The position numbers and the translations under genes were made by a program. The notes below the pieces were generated by a model that saw only the letters and a program-made list of their open reading frames with translations, was not told the origin of the DNA and did not search any database. This document shows positions 13,746-27,900 of a DNA stretch of 64,000 nucleotides, piece by piece. This DNA comes from Heliopora coerulea. Taxonomy: Eukaryota > Cnidaria > Anthozoa > Scleralcyonacea > Helioporidae. The stretch lies in the NCBI GenBank assembly GCA_030142905.1, contig JASJOG010000015.1:315001-379000 (forward strand). The letters run 5' to 3'. Numbering within the stretch: the stretch's first letter is position 1; each line of letters opens with the position of its first letter.

Positions 13746-14495
13746 CTAGACATTGCAGCACGACACACGTGACAGTCCTTTTTCCGAATTTGAATCATCT
13801 TTTAACTTCACCGTGCTTTCTCCATTCATTTTCTTGCCTAACATTGTCGCTTGTTCATTCTCGTACTCGTGCCTATCAAGTTCGTCTTCCCGGATACTCT
13901 CGTAAATCTTTCGTAAAGTGCTCTCGAATGCCACATCGACATTAGTGGCGTTCAAAGCCGAAGTCTCCACGAAGTGCATTTTGTGTTCGGCCGCAAGTTC
14001 CGTAGCTGTCTCTTTCTCCACCGCCCTGAGATGCCTTAAATCGACTTTATTTCCAACAAGCATGAGCACAATTTTATCGTCTGTGTGTTGCCTCAGTTCA
14101 TCTAACCAACGTTCCACGTTCTCATAGCTCTTCACATTCGTGATGTCATAGACTATTATAGCGCCCAGTGCACCACGGTAGTAAGCACTCGTTATGGCTC
14201 GGTATCTCTCTTGACCTACAGATAGAGATAAAACCTAAGCTTAATAAACATGCTAGGGATGTGTGTCTGTTTGCGTATGTTTGTGTATCTGTGTCTATGT
14301 CGATGTTTATATCGGTGTCTGTCTGATTCCATATATCATCGTCTATGTCTATATATCTGTATGTATATCTTCATGTCTATGTACATATCCACGTGAATGA
14401 ACACGATGACGGAAATGTGCGCACACACACGTGTACGCGCGCGCACACACACACATGCACGCGCACACACACACATGCACGCGCACGCGTACGCG

Positions 14496-14529
<34 letters not shown>

Positions 14530-16672
14530 CACTGTATATACATATACATATATATATATATATATACACACACAATTCTATTTGCTCTATCTGTGCGATA
14601 TTGAGCCCTCCGTATTTCGTGAACCAAAACGTTCACGTATATATACACACACACAAATATCGTCGCAAGGAACAATATATACGCATATGCATTTATCCAT
14701 ATATCTATATCTATACATCTACATTTATATGTATATGCATATCTATATATATCTATATCTCTATAACTATATCTATATCAATATCTACATCGATATCCAT
14801 ATCCATATCCATATCTATGTCCATGTCCATGTCCATGTCCATGTCCATGTCCATGTCCATGTCCATGTATACGTGGTGATGGTTTTCAATTAATCCCTTG
14901 AGATTCAAAAGACGAAGATACTTGGAGATGTTGGTGGCACATAGAGGAGTAAGCTAATGAGAATCTTTTGTTAGAGTTTCACCAAAATGGCCACCATGAC
15001 GTCCTATGGAAACCATCAATAACTATACGTGTATGTGTCCAGACGCTACATTGCAAACAAGGTTTTCTTTAATGATATTGGTACATTACTAATGGTCATA
15101 TTTCAATAAATCGATCACATACACGACTTGGTTACATTGTTCAAATTCTATTAAAAATGGCTTGGCGCAAGCAATCCATGCAAGGTTAAAGAAAAATCAA
15201 GTTTTAATAGCCGGAATATTTTTGCCTCGATCTTAATTCAATTCATTCCTTTGCCGTGCAGCATGGCTGATTTTGGAGCCAAGTGATGCACAGAATCAAT
15301 TTAAATTTAATCCAGGGTTGAAGTATTATTATTGGCCAGAAGTATCCACAAGGCGCTGCAGGCTTTGTGATATGGGCTTACGAGTAAGTGTTGACCAAAG
15401 CCTTGAACTGAATTATAAAGAGTTTCATGTCGTATAAGCAAACAGATCATTGATTGGGGCAAGTGAAGAGCTCCCTTAAGCAATCTATTCAGAAATTGGC
15501 TTCTAGAAAGAAATTTGACATTCTAGTTTCTTCCTCCTCAAAAAACTTTCTACATCAGTTTTGTACGGCTTGCGTGGACGACGAAGCGCAGTCAAGTTAA
15601 TGCTCCATACACCTCTGACTCCTGTGCAGATAATTTGACGTTTTGTTGAAACTCTTGTACGTGTGTAAGAGCCGGAGATTGTTTCATTTCAACTTACTGT
15701 GTAAACATGTGGTACTTGCAATGTTCACGTGCTTAAGACAAGTACGTGTTCTCAAGTTTATTTAACAGATATTTTGTCTCGTTGATGGTTGCATGTCAGC
15801 TTTTGCTAAAAAAGGCATTCTTAAAGGTATCACGACGGAAAGGTGCATCGGTCGACATTGAAAATGACTAAATCTAATATTGCTCACATTACATAAAATA
15901 TTTTAAAATAAAAATCTGATCAGCTTAACCGAACTGTTGAGTACAATACTATTTCAAGCACTCCTAATACTGTTTTCAAGTGAAGTTTGGTATTTCGCTA
16001 GCACCTTTTTTTTTTATAATTAACTGGAGCAGTATAACAACAAAAATGCTAACTATGAATAATTAAAATAATGTCTGTTTACGATGTGCCCGTTAAAAAT
16101 ATGAACGAATATTTCGCCTGTAGCTTCGATTTCTAACCTGCGGTATCCCAGATTTGAGCGCGAATAATCCTTCCATCAATTTCTATGTCTTCGTGAGCCA
16201 ATTCTACCCCAATGGTAGGCTTAGAGCTCAGTTGAAAGTCATTCTTTGTGTATCTCGTCAAAAGCTGTGACTTGCCTAGAACAAAGACGTATTGAACGCT
16301 TCAACAAAGCTAAACATTTGACGTTGCCGACGCAGTTTTGCGGGGAATGGAAGAACTGGGCGGAAATATTGTGATTTGACACAGAGATATATCGAGAAGT
16401 TAAGAAACGTCGAGAAGTCGTTCAATTCAACTACGTATTGATCACGAACACTATAGACCGAACAAACTGGTCTACTTTGAGTTTGTCATTGACATAAAGC
16501 GAGGATTACTTAGTTTAAAATGTTTAAACTACCGATTACCGTTTGATAGATACCCATTAAAGGAAGGACAAAAAAAGTTTGAAAGGCAAACTAACTCACC
16601 TACGCCGCTATCACCAATCAAAACAACCTTGAATAAGTAAGTGTATGTCTGTTCTTCTTCGTTCCTCGTCAT
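13746..16672 (-). CDS. Rab11/Rab25-family small GTPase, 3 exons, 226 aa
   Basis: Coding exons on the minus strand are 16600-16672, 16138-16275 and 13746-14215; they total 681 nt in frame with GT-AG junctions. The product is a membrane-trafficking GTPase of the Rab11 type, which in animals controls recycling endosomes. Visible motifs in order: P-loop GDSGVGKS split across the first junction, switch I with [36 protein letters not shown], the guanine-binding GNKVD, ETSAL, and a C-terminal CCNV for double prenylation. The catalytic Gln of WDTAGQE is present, unlike Rab25. Switch I reads VELA where Rab11 has VEFA, and the hypervariable tail is unlike vertebrate Rab11, so this is a divergent family member rather than a clear RAB11A/B orthologue. 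The intron between the last two exons carries long microsatellites. Confidence 0.9.
14336..14870. repeat. Compound microsatellite in Rab intron
   Basis: Alternating purine-pyrimidine runs: CA/CG-rich at about 14,420-14,520, AT-rich at about 14,520-14,570, ATATCT-type at about 14,700-14,810, then a clean ATGTCC hexamer run at about 14,815-14,868. Open frames across it are low-complexity artefacts. The CA/CG part could adopt Z-DNA. Confidence 0.9.
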
Positions 16673-18149
16673 AACGTCGGAAGTTCTTGAAAGAAATCCT
16701 TATCGGGACTCAAACCTTGTAGGTGTGATAGCGTTCAGTCTTTGGGAAAGCCGTTCCACTGCTAGAAAGAAATGTCTTCAACCTAGGTCAGTATTATGGC
16801 GTAACGCATCGCTGCTGTTGGCTGGAGTACTAGGGTTGAGACGTAGCAACTTTGTAAGTATGGTCAAAATTTGAATATTCAAATGAATCAATACGAATGT
16901 TAAATATCTTAGGCTAATTTCGCTTCAGCTCTTCAAGTATACTGGAGAGTAGAAATCCAAAACTGAGCGACACTTTATAAAACAAGACTGAGTGACAATT
17001 AATTGATAACGAAGTATTTGACAGTGTCAGAATTCAAAAATTTATCACAATTATTGTGGCCAACTGCAGGGAGGCCCTATGACTTAATGTTTCGTTGTGA
17101 ATTTCATTAGACATTTTAAAAATAAGTTATTACACAACCTTAATAGAAGAATTAAAGCTAACCTGGCTTCCATCAATCGCTGTCATAAAAGTTTCGTCCG
17201 TCACTTAAACCGCAACAGTATCATAGCAGTGATTGAGCCACTGAAGTGGAAGCAGTCATCGCATGTTGTTGCATGATTTTGAGCATGTAGGAAAGAGGTG
17301 TCCCTTGAATGCTGTTTCGATTAAACAGTGTGGAAAAATTCTGATAAAATGACATTTTAAGGTTTGGTAAGAACTTAAAAATGTTAAGGGTGGCGTATTG
17401 AAAGCACGTAGTTTGAACTACCAGCGAACGTTTTCGAAACTGTCTGATTTTTTTTCTATGTTGTTTGTCTGTCTGTCTGTTTTTGTACTGTACGTTCTTC
17501 ATTATCAAGATCGTAACTTGAACTATTGATACCTCGACTTTATTTCAAAGACATCGTCAAACCAATTGAGCGTAGACTAAAATAGTGACTGGTCCTTAGC
17601 AGCGTTATCGCAATAATTACGCACCATTCATTAAATAATGGATTTCAACAAATGTGGGGTAAAAACAAACAATTAATTATAGTTTATCAGTTGCAATGCA
17701 CTAAACCACGGATACATTGCTACACAACAGTTTTCAATGTTTACTACCACAGCTATGTCCTTTTCTACTTCATTGTTGGCACCAATTGGCCATACAGACA
17801 AATAAAGAAATGTCTGTGACATCATATGAATTATTTTATATTCTAGGGAATCCCAGAATGGTACAGGTGCTTTGTGGATAGCCATCACGAACACTACGAC
17901 GACCATTTTGAAGATAAATGCGTTAAGTTTGATGAGGTCCTCTGTATACACAAGTTTTCTGGTCTAACCATTAACGCTAGAATACACGGAGTTTAAGTAT
18001 ATTTACGATACACTGTCCTTGACCGCAGATTACATTCAATGTCCTTAAAGTTGTACCTTCCAACGTCCTTGTGTGGCCCATATTAGTATGAATCTCCTGC
18101 AGTTATCCTTTTGAAACGCTTGTTCCACAGGGAAGTCTAACTTTAACAA
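16673..18149. other. Intergenic, no gene recognised
   Basis: Separates the Rab 5' end from the 3' end of the FGFR-like gene; both are on the minus strand, so it should hold the Rab promoter and the 3' UTR of the other gene. Short open frames here lack homology or splice support. Confidence 0.5.
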
Positions 18150-21100
18150 TCAGATGCCTTCCTTTAACCATTTCGTTTCCATGATCATTTGTTTAGTGTA
18201 TTTACGAGAGGGTATCACGTTATGAAAAATGGTTTCCTTAACTGTCATTTTTCTTTGACGTATTCTGTAAGCCAGTAACGATAGCACGACAACAAACGTC
18301 AATACGAGGGCTGACAGAAAGACACATGTCAATAATTGTGGGCGCGAAGATTTTACCTTTGGCTTTAGGGAAGGTTTACTAGGAGGTTTGTTGCAGAGCT
18401 CATCCACACAGCAGCAGAGTTTACCATTACCCATCGTCTACGAACAGTAATTATACAATATGATGTGAAGTACAACAAAGTTAAAAAAGAACAATGTTGA
18501 ATAGGGATACGATAAGATCTTCCACAACACAAAATATAAATAAAAGGAATATGGTATGTTAATTTGGTCAACAGTGAACAATATTACAATGTTATTGCTT
18601 GGTGTGATATGTCATATATTAGTATAAATTGCCGTTTTCGATCACATCCGTTAGATTTGTTTTTCGCTAAATTTCAAGAAAGTACAAAGGAAAATCATAA
18701 CATTGTGGTATCTTTAAATCTCGTAAAAACATGCATATTTTTCTCAAATTTTTGCAGCTCAGGAAACATTAATCTTCAAACTTTCTTCGTGAATCTGCGT
18801 ATAAAGGGGTTCGTTTTTTAAGTCATTTAAAAAACGTGCAGTACGTGCTTTATCAAATCTAAAACACTCTGGTTTTCACCTGTGGTTTTGAATCTCATAA
18901 AACACTCGTGTTTTAAACATTGCTCAGCTACCTAACTATTCAGTATCCGCTGACTGTAAATGAAATACACAACAAGCTACTGCGTCTATTCTAAAGCCTC
19001 GGGAGGCTTTGCAAGAGTACGCGGGCCAATTTATTCACTATAACTCCCTTCCTGCCACGGTATTACTTAATATAAAACGATACGGCAAGACAGTCATATC
19101 TCCCTAATTCAAAGGACTATGAAAATGGTGGAGATAGTGTTGAAAGTTCTATATTTCCCATTTCGTTCTTGTTATTCATATTTTCATAACGTTCGAACGA
19201 AGTACAAGGTGATGTCAAATAATGAAAATATAATTTTGACAATCCAAAATCGAATATTTCATCTATATTATTTTACTATTCAAAGTAGTCATTTGAGACT
19301 TTCCAGGTGGATACAACAGACAGAACTGAAGAACATCGATTACGTTATATCGCAGCTATGGCAATAGATAAGAACCAAACTTCCTTCATCCGTGCACAAT
19401 TCTTTTTTATCGGCCCTTGAAAGCAACGTGTGCAATTTCTGGTGATATTTCTGGTTTGTGAAGTTATTTTGGGAACGTCGTTCACTTCAGAATTTTAATT
19501 TCTTAAGTACATAAGAATGCACAAAATGTTTCGTTATATAAATTAAAAGTTGGCTAAACTGTTACTATGGTGATGATATGAGTGAAACCAATTATACCTC
19601 ATGTGATTTTTGCATAGTTTTGAAGAACTCGATTTTATATTAGTCAAAAATTTTTTTCCCTTATTTGATTTCGTCGTATACTTCAGCTGTATGTTATAAT
19701 GAAAATGAATAACTCTTGAACAACAATATATATGAATAAAGCTTGTAGCGCCATTTTCCTTTATCTTAAGCATCCTTTCATTAAAAAAAATGAGGCAATT
19801 TAAATGGCACGATATTGTGATACATTGCAAACATCGTGGCAGGTAAATTTGACAGATCTCTACCTCGATGGGTTTAGCGAGAAAACAATCAACTTACGTC
19901 AACGCATCCGCCATCACTGATACCATATTGCTTACACAGTTCCTTGTCATCGCAGAATAAATCCCAGTCATCTGTCTTCTCATCGTTAATACTTCCACAA
20001 GGTCCTTCGCACTGTTTCCGACCATCAACAATTCCATCCTCGTTCACCTTTCCACGATAATCATAACACCACAGACTATTTGAATCCTTTATTGCCGAGA
20101 GGGCAGCTAATGGATGATTTGTTTTCTCTATATAAAAAAAATCATTAAATAAGACTTTTTCAGTTGACCAGGAATATATGACGTTAGATCAAGTGTCAAC
20201 TTGGTAGTTTCCAAGAATTTGGTTACCATTAAAATAAAAAAGTAAGAAAAGGAAGGGAAGGAAGGAAGGAAGAAAGGAAGGGAGGGAGGGAGGGAGGGAG
20301 GGAGGGAGGGAAGGGAAGAAAGAAGGAAGGAAGGAAAGGAGGAAGGGAGGAAGGGAGGAAGGAAGGAAGGAAGGAAGGAAGGAAGGAAGGAAGGAAGGAA
20401 GGAAGGAAGGAAGGAAAGAAGGAAGGGAGGGAAGGAAGGAAAGAAGGAAGGGAGGGAGGGAAGGGTAGGGAGGGAGGGAGGGAAGGGTAGGGAGGAAGGG
20501 AGGAAGGGAGGGAGGAAGGGAGGGAAGAAGGAAGGGAGAGAGGGAGGAAGGAAGGAAGGAAGGAAGGAAGGAAGGAAGGAAGGGAAGGAAGGGAGGGAGA
20601 GAGGGAGGGAGGGAGGGAGGGAGGGAGGGAGGGAGGGAGGGAGGGAGGGAGGGAGGGAGGGAGGAATCGACGAATAAACAGACGATCACAAGGAACGAAT
20701 AAATTTTCAACTTACTTTTAACAGGATATTTGATTGAGAGAAAAACGTTCTTGTAAGAATTTTCAATATTGTCGGAAACGTAGCATGTGTATAACCCTTG
20801 ATCTTCTATAGTCACGTTTTTCAGCGTCAACAAGAATGCTTTTTTCAGAGAAGATGAAAAGAAAGTCGAAGATATCTCATAATACTTCGGGTTCACCTCG
20901 CTGTACAAAGAGCGATTCATCCACTCTGCATTTGTGAAACTTGTTCTTAAATTGTGCCACTTGAACCACCTATAGTCCATCAAACTATCATTTTCAACTT
21001 CAGCACAGAATAAAGAAACCGTGTGACCAACGACCCCCGTCTTGTTCTTCGGATAGCCTGGTAGAACGGATGACGTCTGCCTCTGGCCTAATTAACAGAA

Positions 21101-24100
21101 AGGGTCAGTTGTGGATTGTGGGAAGAGGGGTAACCAGTGTATGGAAACTACAAGTTTAAGGGCATGGGACCTCGTAACTACACTCAACAGTACATCAGTT
21201 GACTCAATAGTAGTCAACTCGAAAGCTTTTGGCTACTTTGACTACTGCACATAATCTTACTTGATGATAACCTCTTGAAAACAATCTTAACCTTTGTTTT
21301 AACTCCAAGTATGTAAATAATATTTTAATAGTGTGAAAATTATTAAAATCTCTATTCTTTTCAAGTCATCTTTTCCGTCTACGTTGTCTGGTCTGCTCGC
21401 AATCATCTACTTGTACAATTATAATAGTTTCGAAGAGCTAAAAAAATTAGAATACTACATTTTGGCCTAGAACTTCGGGTAACTCATTAAAATAACGAAC
21501 TAGTCTAATAATACTTTTAGCCGAGATATAATCAAAGAAACTTACTTGAAACATGAAGACGAAAATGGTGCCTGATGCTTCCATAGTCATTTCTTATTGA
21601 GCAGGTGTAGTCACCCTCGTCTGAAGGTCGTAAGTTTTTCAAAACCATTTCTCCTTTATGTATTTCACGACGTTCATTGGAATTCAGTGCCTGTCCGTTA
21701 AAAAGCCACTGAAACTCGAGAGGAGGTCCACCTCGAACTAGACACGACATTTTAACGTCTGATCCTTCCCTCCCGGGCACTAATTGCTGCCTCTTTTCTT
21801 TTGGAATGATGAACTCCGGTGGGTCTAGATAAACACATCGTCTAGATCTTAGAGTTAATTAGGAACAACTACAACAACAATAAGAACAACAACAATAAGA
21901 ACAACAACAACAACTACAACACAGCAACATCAACATCAACAACAACAATAATAATACAATGTTCTTAAATAGCATATCTAAGAATTACAGGTCGACGAAT
22001 ATTACGAACAGTGCGTTCACAAACGCCTTAATTAGTGAACAAGGAGAAGTCTCAAACGAATAAAATCGTCTAACGTTAGTCACGATAAAACTTTAAAAAG
22101 TGGGCTACGGACCGCACAGAATGAACGAATCAAAGTCTCCTATCAACCGACAATTGGCAAGAATTCTCGTGAGAAATCGAGTCCAGGTCCCTTGTTACCT
22201 CTAAACTATAGCGATAATCCTCATCGTACCTGTGGGCGATACTGGCTTTACGTCGAGGAAAGCAGTGCCATGACTGAAGCCCAAGTTATTGGACACAAAA
22301 CATGTGTAAAAACCTCGATCATCTTCGGATACATTTTCAAGATGAAGTTTCACGCCATGCAGTTTTCTATCGTCAACGTCCGAGGCAAAGGATTCATACT
22401 TCGAAGAAGCCAGTACAATAAAATTTCCATTCTTGAAGTCCAAGTCGGGTTTAGTTGCTGGAAGAGACTTCCATTTTAACCATCTGTAATCACTCACTGG
22501 TCCATTCGGCTTCTCAAGACATTCCAATGTTACACTGTCTCCTACTCGGACAGTGCGAGGTTTTGGGTAACCTTGAATGAGTACAGGAGCTGACTGAACC
22601 CTTTCTAGAAGATGAAAGATAACTGCCGCGTTAACGCAAATTTGTATAGGGAGCATACGGGAAGGAGTAATTTCGGAAGTTTGAGGGCCATGCGCTAAAA
22701 AGACGATCTTTTAGGTTGTGTACGGAACAGATAATCACGTTTCAAGACATGTTCAATGGTCAAACCGGAGAGAAGCGATTAAGAACTTTGGTCAAGATAA
22801 TTCTAAACTGAATTCTTGACTTGGACATACTGGTACTGGTCGTCCTAGACAGAAACCATTTACCATTTTCAGTAAGAACATCAATAATTTTCTTCCAGGG
22901 TGCATATGAATAAATCAGTCCGTTTCCAGGAGGAATTTCTAAATAGTTCCAAAGAGGACGACGGTCTAGGACTGTCCCAAGACACATTACTGTCTAGTAG
23001 TCGTTCCCACTCCTCACCGACACGTTTTTTCGCCATACCTGTCAACACTAGTAGCTTCGGAAAGAATCCTGGAAATCTGAGTATTTACTAAAGAAAAGTC
23101 ATAGTATGACTCCACCAACGCAACAATATCACAATATCACGGATTAATATCCATTAGAAATCCCTTTCTTACAATCTGAATCCAAAGTGATCACGGTCCT
23201 GATACTTCAGAAATAGGAAATATGATTCAGGTCGCATGAAGAATGTCTTCAACCGAACCGATTGATTGAACTTACCACTAAGAATATGTTCATGGTTTAA
23301 CTATTTTTAATTCATAAGAGCTGAAGAGTTCGACGGGTCCTAGTCAATCGAAGCACAAACCACAAACATCACGTCTTTCTCTACAGAACTATACTAATTA
23401 TTTTCATTTTACTTTAATGTCGGACTAAAAACCTACAGAAATAATGTTCGACGCCATATCCAAATGTTGATGGTAAACAGGGAAATTCTTCTAATTTCTA
23501 AGAAAACATGCTAATTATCGAGCTTTTTACTTAGCAAAATCGTTTTATCTTAGTTTACTTAACCTCAGTTTTTACGTGAATTTAAGGATTTTTTTTTTTT
23601 TTTTTTTAAGTCTTTTCAGTCTGACATGTCTTGTTAAGTAAACAAAATACCAAGCATGACACGAAGTTCTTCCGCGTGAGAATCTGCAGTTACACGTGCA
23701 GGATTTTCAGACTTAATGTTGAGAAGGTATTCATCAACATGAAAAACAAAAAAAATTATCCTGATTTTGACCCCTAAAACTTAATAAACACGGGTATTAA
23801 ATATCAATGAATGTTTAAATGTAAATTTAACATTTAATTAAAATTTTAATAACTAATAATTTAAGCGTGATCTTTCGAGGAAGCATTTACTGAAACTTTT
23901 ATTCGCAGGTGAAACTCCAAACTGAATCATTGCTCTTCCATTACTCATCCAAGACACAAAGACAAAGTTATAAATACGAAACAGTTTGTAAGTGAACTCT
24001 TACTTATTACACGAAGACTGTAGTCATGCTTAGCCACTCCAAAAACATTCGAAACCACGCACGTATAAATCCCGCTGTCTGACACCTGCGGTCTTCTGAA

Positions 24101-24952
24101 ACGTAAATTCCTTGGCAAATCCTGCACGATTACGTCTGACTTAGGAAGAGGTGTTCCGTCTTTGTACCAGACCACTTTAAGCGGCTTTGCTCCCTCAACT
24201 TCACATTTGAGAGATAGGGAAGTGTTCACAGGCCATGCTAAGTAACTGCGTTTCACTTTGGGGAAAGCCGGGAATCGCGGAGAATCTTCAACAAAGATAA
24301 AACAAATCAAGCTGAGATGTTAAAATGCGAGGTTGCACTTTAAATAACCAACAAATGGTAACTAGAAGCTTCTAAATCACCAAGGCTGCAAGGGAAAAAA
24401 CTTAACCTCACCAGAATCGGACAAACAGCAATTAATTACAATTTTAATTTCCGAGCACGTGATATATTTAAGTTATTACTGGCGTAACGCTCAAACTACC
24501 TAACGACTCCATTCTTAATAAAATCGTCTGGTGTTAGCCAGAATGAAATTCTAAAATGGTGTCCTGTTAGTAAAAGGTTTGAAATAATTACACAGAGATA
24601 TGATCCTATCCATCCAACAATTACCAGTGCCATTGAGTTGGGTCTTTTTTTTCTTAAATAATGGAATAAAATTATCTAGATTCCAAAACAAGGGGAAAAG
24701 TTCTATTCTTTTCTATTGCGAACGGATCATGTTCATCGCGAGCGTTGACAGTTGATGAACACAATGTTTAGTGGTTTGACGTAAATGATTAAAGACACAG
24801 CCCAAAAGTTAAACTAAGGTGACAACAGAAAAGAATTTTAATTCAAGTGGTTTTTTCTCCTGTCCCTTAGGTTAATATTAGAATTTTCCCCTAAGTCCAT
24901 AATCTGATTCAGAAATTGAAAGATAATATCACCACAGCGCGTCAGGGAAAGT

Positions 24953-24992
<40 letters not shown>

Positions 24993-27900
24993 ATTTATTG
25001 AGGAAACTTTTTCACATAGTGATTTTCAAAAAGGACCTCAAAATAATCTATCTAATAAAATACGATTAAATAACAAAGATATAAGATATAATATAATATA
25101 CATTTAGACAAAAATAAAATTAAAATAAAATGTTTACATGCTTAAAATACTACGCTTGAATATATTAAGATTTCTTGAATGGCGAATTGCCTGACTAAGT
25201 GTGTTGAAATCTTTGACTGCCTGAAATTCAGTACGTTGTTGACCCCATTTCCTTTTAGTGCTTGGGAGTTTGAGTGTATCCTCATTTCTAGTGTTATAAC
25301 TGTGACAACCTTCGTACGTTAATAAAGTCATGTTATGTTCAACAAGTCCATTTAGGCACTGGTACACATCTTCTTTGAAAGCGCCTTTTCTCTAAAGGTA
25401 CCCAATTCAATGTTTCCAAAGCTTGTGAAGCTGATGAGTAAAGGGGTTTGTCTAAGATAATTTTGGATATCTTATTTTGAAGGACTTATAAGCCATTCGT
25501 TAGTGTTACGTTGTGTTTGTCTCCCCAAACTAAATCAGCATAATCAAACAAAGGCATAACAATACTATAATAAAAAAGATGACGCGATTTAAAAGGCAAT
25601 AAATGCCTAACACGTTTAAGAAGGCCGAGCCTTTGATTAATCTTACGAGCAATATGCTCAACATGATCAGTCGATGTAAAATCAGTTGATATAAAAACGC
25701 CCAGATATTTAAAACTGTTAATGCTATCCACCTCATGATCTTGGATAGATACAGTTAAAGCTGTTTTTCTAGAGAGTTTGCGATTGCTACCAATCAGCAT
25801 GCATTTGGTTTTATCCAAATTTAGAGTTAGTCTATGCTCATTCAGCCACTTCGCAACAGCCAGAAGATCTTGATTTAACCTTTCACTCAATTCCTGGGAC
25901 GATGAACCATAACAATAGATTACAGTGTCATCTGCATAAAGTGATGCACAGCAAAATTCCAGCACATTAGGTAGATTATTAATATAAACTACAAACAATA
26001 AAGGACCTAATATGCTTCCCTGAGGGACCCCGCAAGATACCGGCAATTCACTAGACAATTCATTTTCACAACATGTGCGCTGTTTCCTTTCCGTAATATA
26101 AGACTGAAACCATTGAAGGGAGTTCGTAGATAATCCAACTGCCGATAGCTTAGATAACAAAATTTCGTGGTCCACTGTGTCAAAGGCATATGTCAAGTCC
26201 AAGAACACTGCTCCACATAATCGGCCTTTTTCCATATTTAAAAGAACTTCATCCGCAAATGACGTCACGACAGATACAGTAGAAAGTTTCTGTCTGAAAC
26301 CAAATTGCTTCGCCGAAAGTAGGTTATTATCAGTCAAATATTGATACAGTTGTGCATGAACAGCCCTCTCAAGAATCTTGCCAAGTGTGGGCAAAATAGA
26401 GATAGGGCGATAATTGGAAGCGTTTGTCCGGTCTCCTGATTTAAACAAAGCAGTAATTCTTGAACATTTCCATAGTTTTGGAAATTTACAGTTGCAAATT
26501 GACAAATTCAACAACTTTTTAATGGACGAAGCAATCGTACGAGCGGAGCATTTGAGAAGCCGAGCACTGATTTTGTCTAGACCAATAGCCTTATTTGGCT
26601 TCAGGGAAAGAAGTTGTTGAAGTACGAACGGCTCATCCAATTCTACAATTTGAAACCGAGATGCCAGCGATGTCCCAAGATGGTTAGTACTTGGACAGTT
26701 GTTTGATATTTTGTCAGCTAGGAGTTTCCCAATAGATGAAAAGTAATTGTTCAGTGCTGCTGCAATAGGTTTTCTCGTAGTATGCTGGATGTCATCAGAT
26801 ATAATACACTGCACAACTTGTGATGCAGTATTGCATTGATGCGTTGTCACTTCTTTTAAACAAGACTGCCTTTTTCCGCCTGGTTACGCACCTTCACTGA
26901 CCTACGTATCCATTTTTTTCGATGAATGGACAACTACAATCTACTCTTATAGCTTAGTAAGCTACATGAAATTACTTGTCGGCTTTGACCTTTTCAAATG
27001 TGGTGAAAATCTTGGCATAACCGAACTACTTCACAGGTTATTAGATTGGCTTAAATCATCACCGCACGCAAGTAGGTAATTACGAGGTAGTCTCAGCGCG
27101 CCTCGTGTTAAATTTATTAAACCAATAAAAGTAAATGAAAACAAACAATGAAACAAATAAAAGAAATGAAATATCATCTCATATTGCGTCCCTCCATGGC
27201 AATTGCAATCACAATGTTTATTTTCTACAAAATCAACAGAATAGACGTAAAATGAAGATGAGAGCCCAGCTCAAAATTCGGAGATGTAATGTCATCATTC
27301 AGGAATAGACAGAAACACACGAATAAAGTTTAATAGAAGTTCACTGACGTTTCGTTGCCGACGCGCAACATTTTTAAAGTAATTACAGATGGAAATATTA
27401 AGATATTTATAAATATAAATATCTTAATATTTTTATCGGCAACGAAACGTCAGTGAACTTCTATTAAACTTTATTCGTGTGTTTCTGTCTATTCCTGAAT
27501 GATGACATTACATCTCCGAATTTTGAGCTGGGCTCTCATCTTCACTTTACGTCTAAGATTTCCGCCCGGTAAATCTTTAGTGAACATATCAACAGAATAC
27601 ATTAGAACGACCACTTGTTGGCTCCAGACAAGGATACAGTTTCCGTGATTAGCAGTATATAGATGTACGACGGTGAGCTTGCAAGTGGCAAATATGCAGC
27701 TTGTTGACTGGATTGAGGTACAAAAACATTAATCAACAGTTGTCAAAATCGACTGAATTTCTTTCCCACGATTTTGACTTCCAATTTCACTCAAATAGCA
27801 AACTCCGACAGCATTAACAACAGATAATCCTCAAGGAAGCTTTTCACGACTTATCCCTCACTTCTTCATCAAAAATCCCTGAATATCGTTCATTCCTCTT

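Noticed and set aside
14336..14893. Four overlapping frames rich in Tyr-Ile or His-Thr
   Set aside because: Frames of the CA/AT microsatellite in the Rab intron.
26414..26620. Plus-strand frame inside the LINE
   Set aside because: Antisense shadow of the reverse transcriptase on the minus strand.
27470..27530. Second hammerhead motif in the palindrome arm (CTGAATGATGA...CGAA)
   Set aside because: The core is interrupted by an extra A and the stem does not close, so it does not meet the hammerhead pattern.
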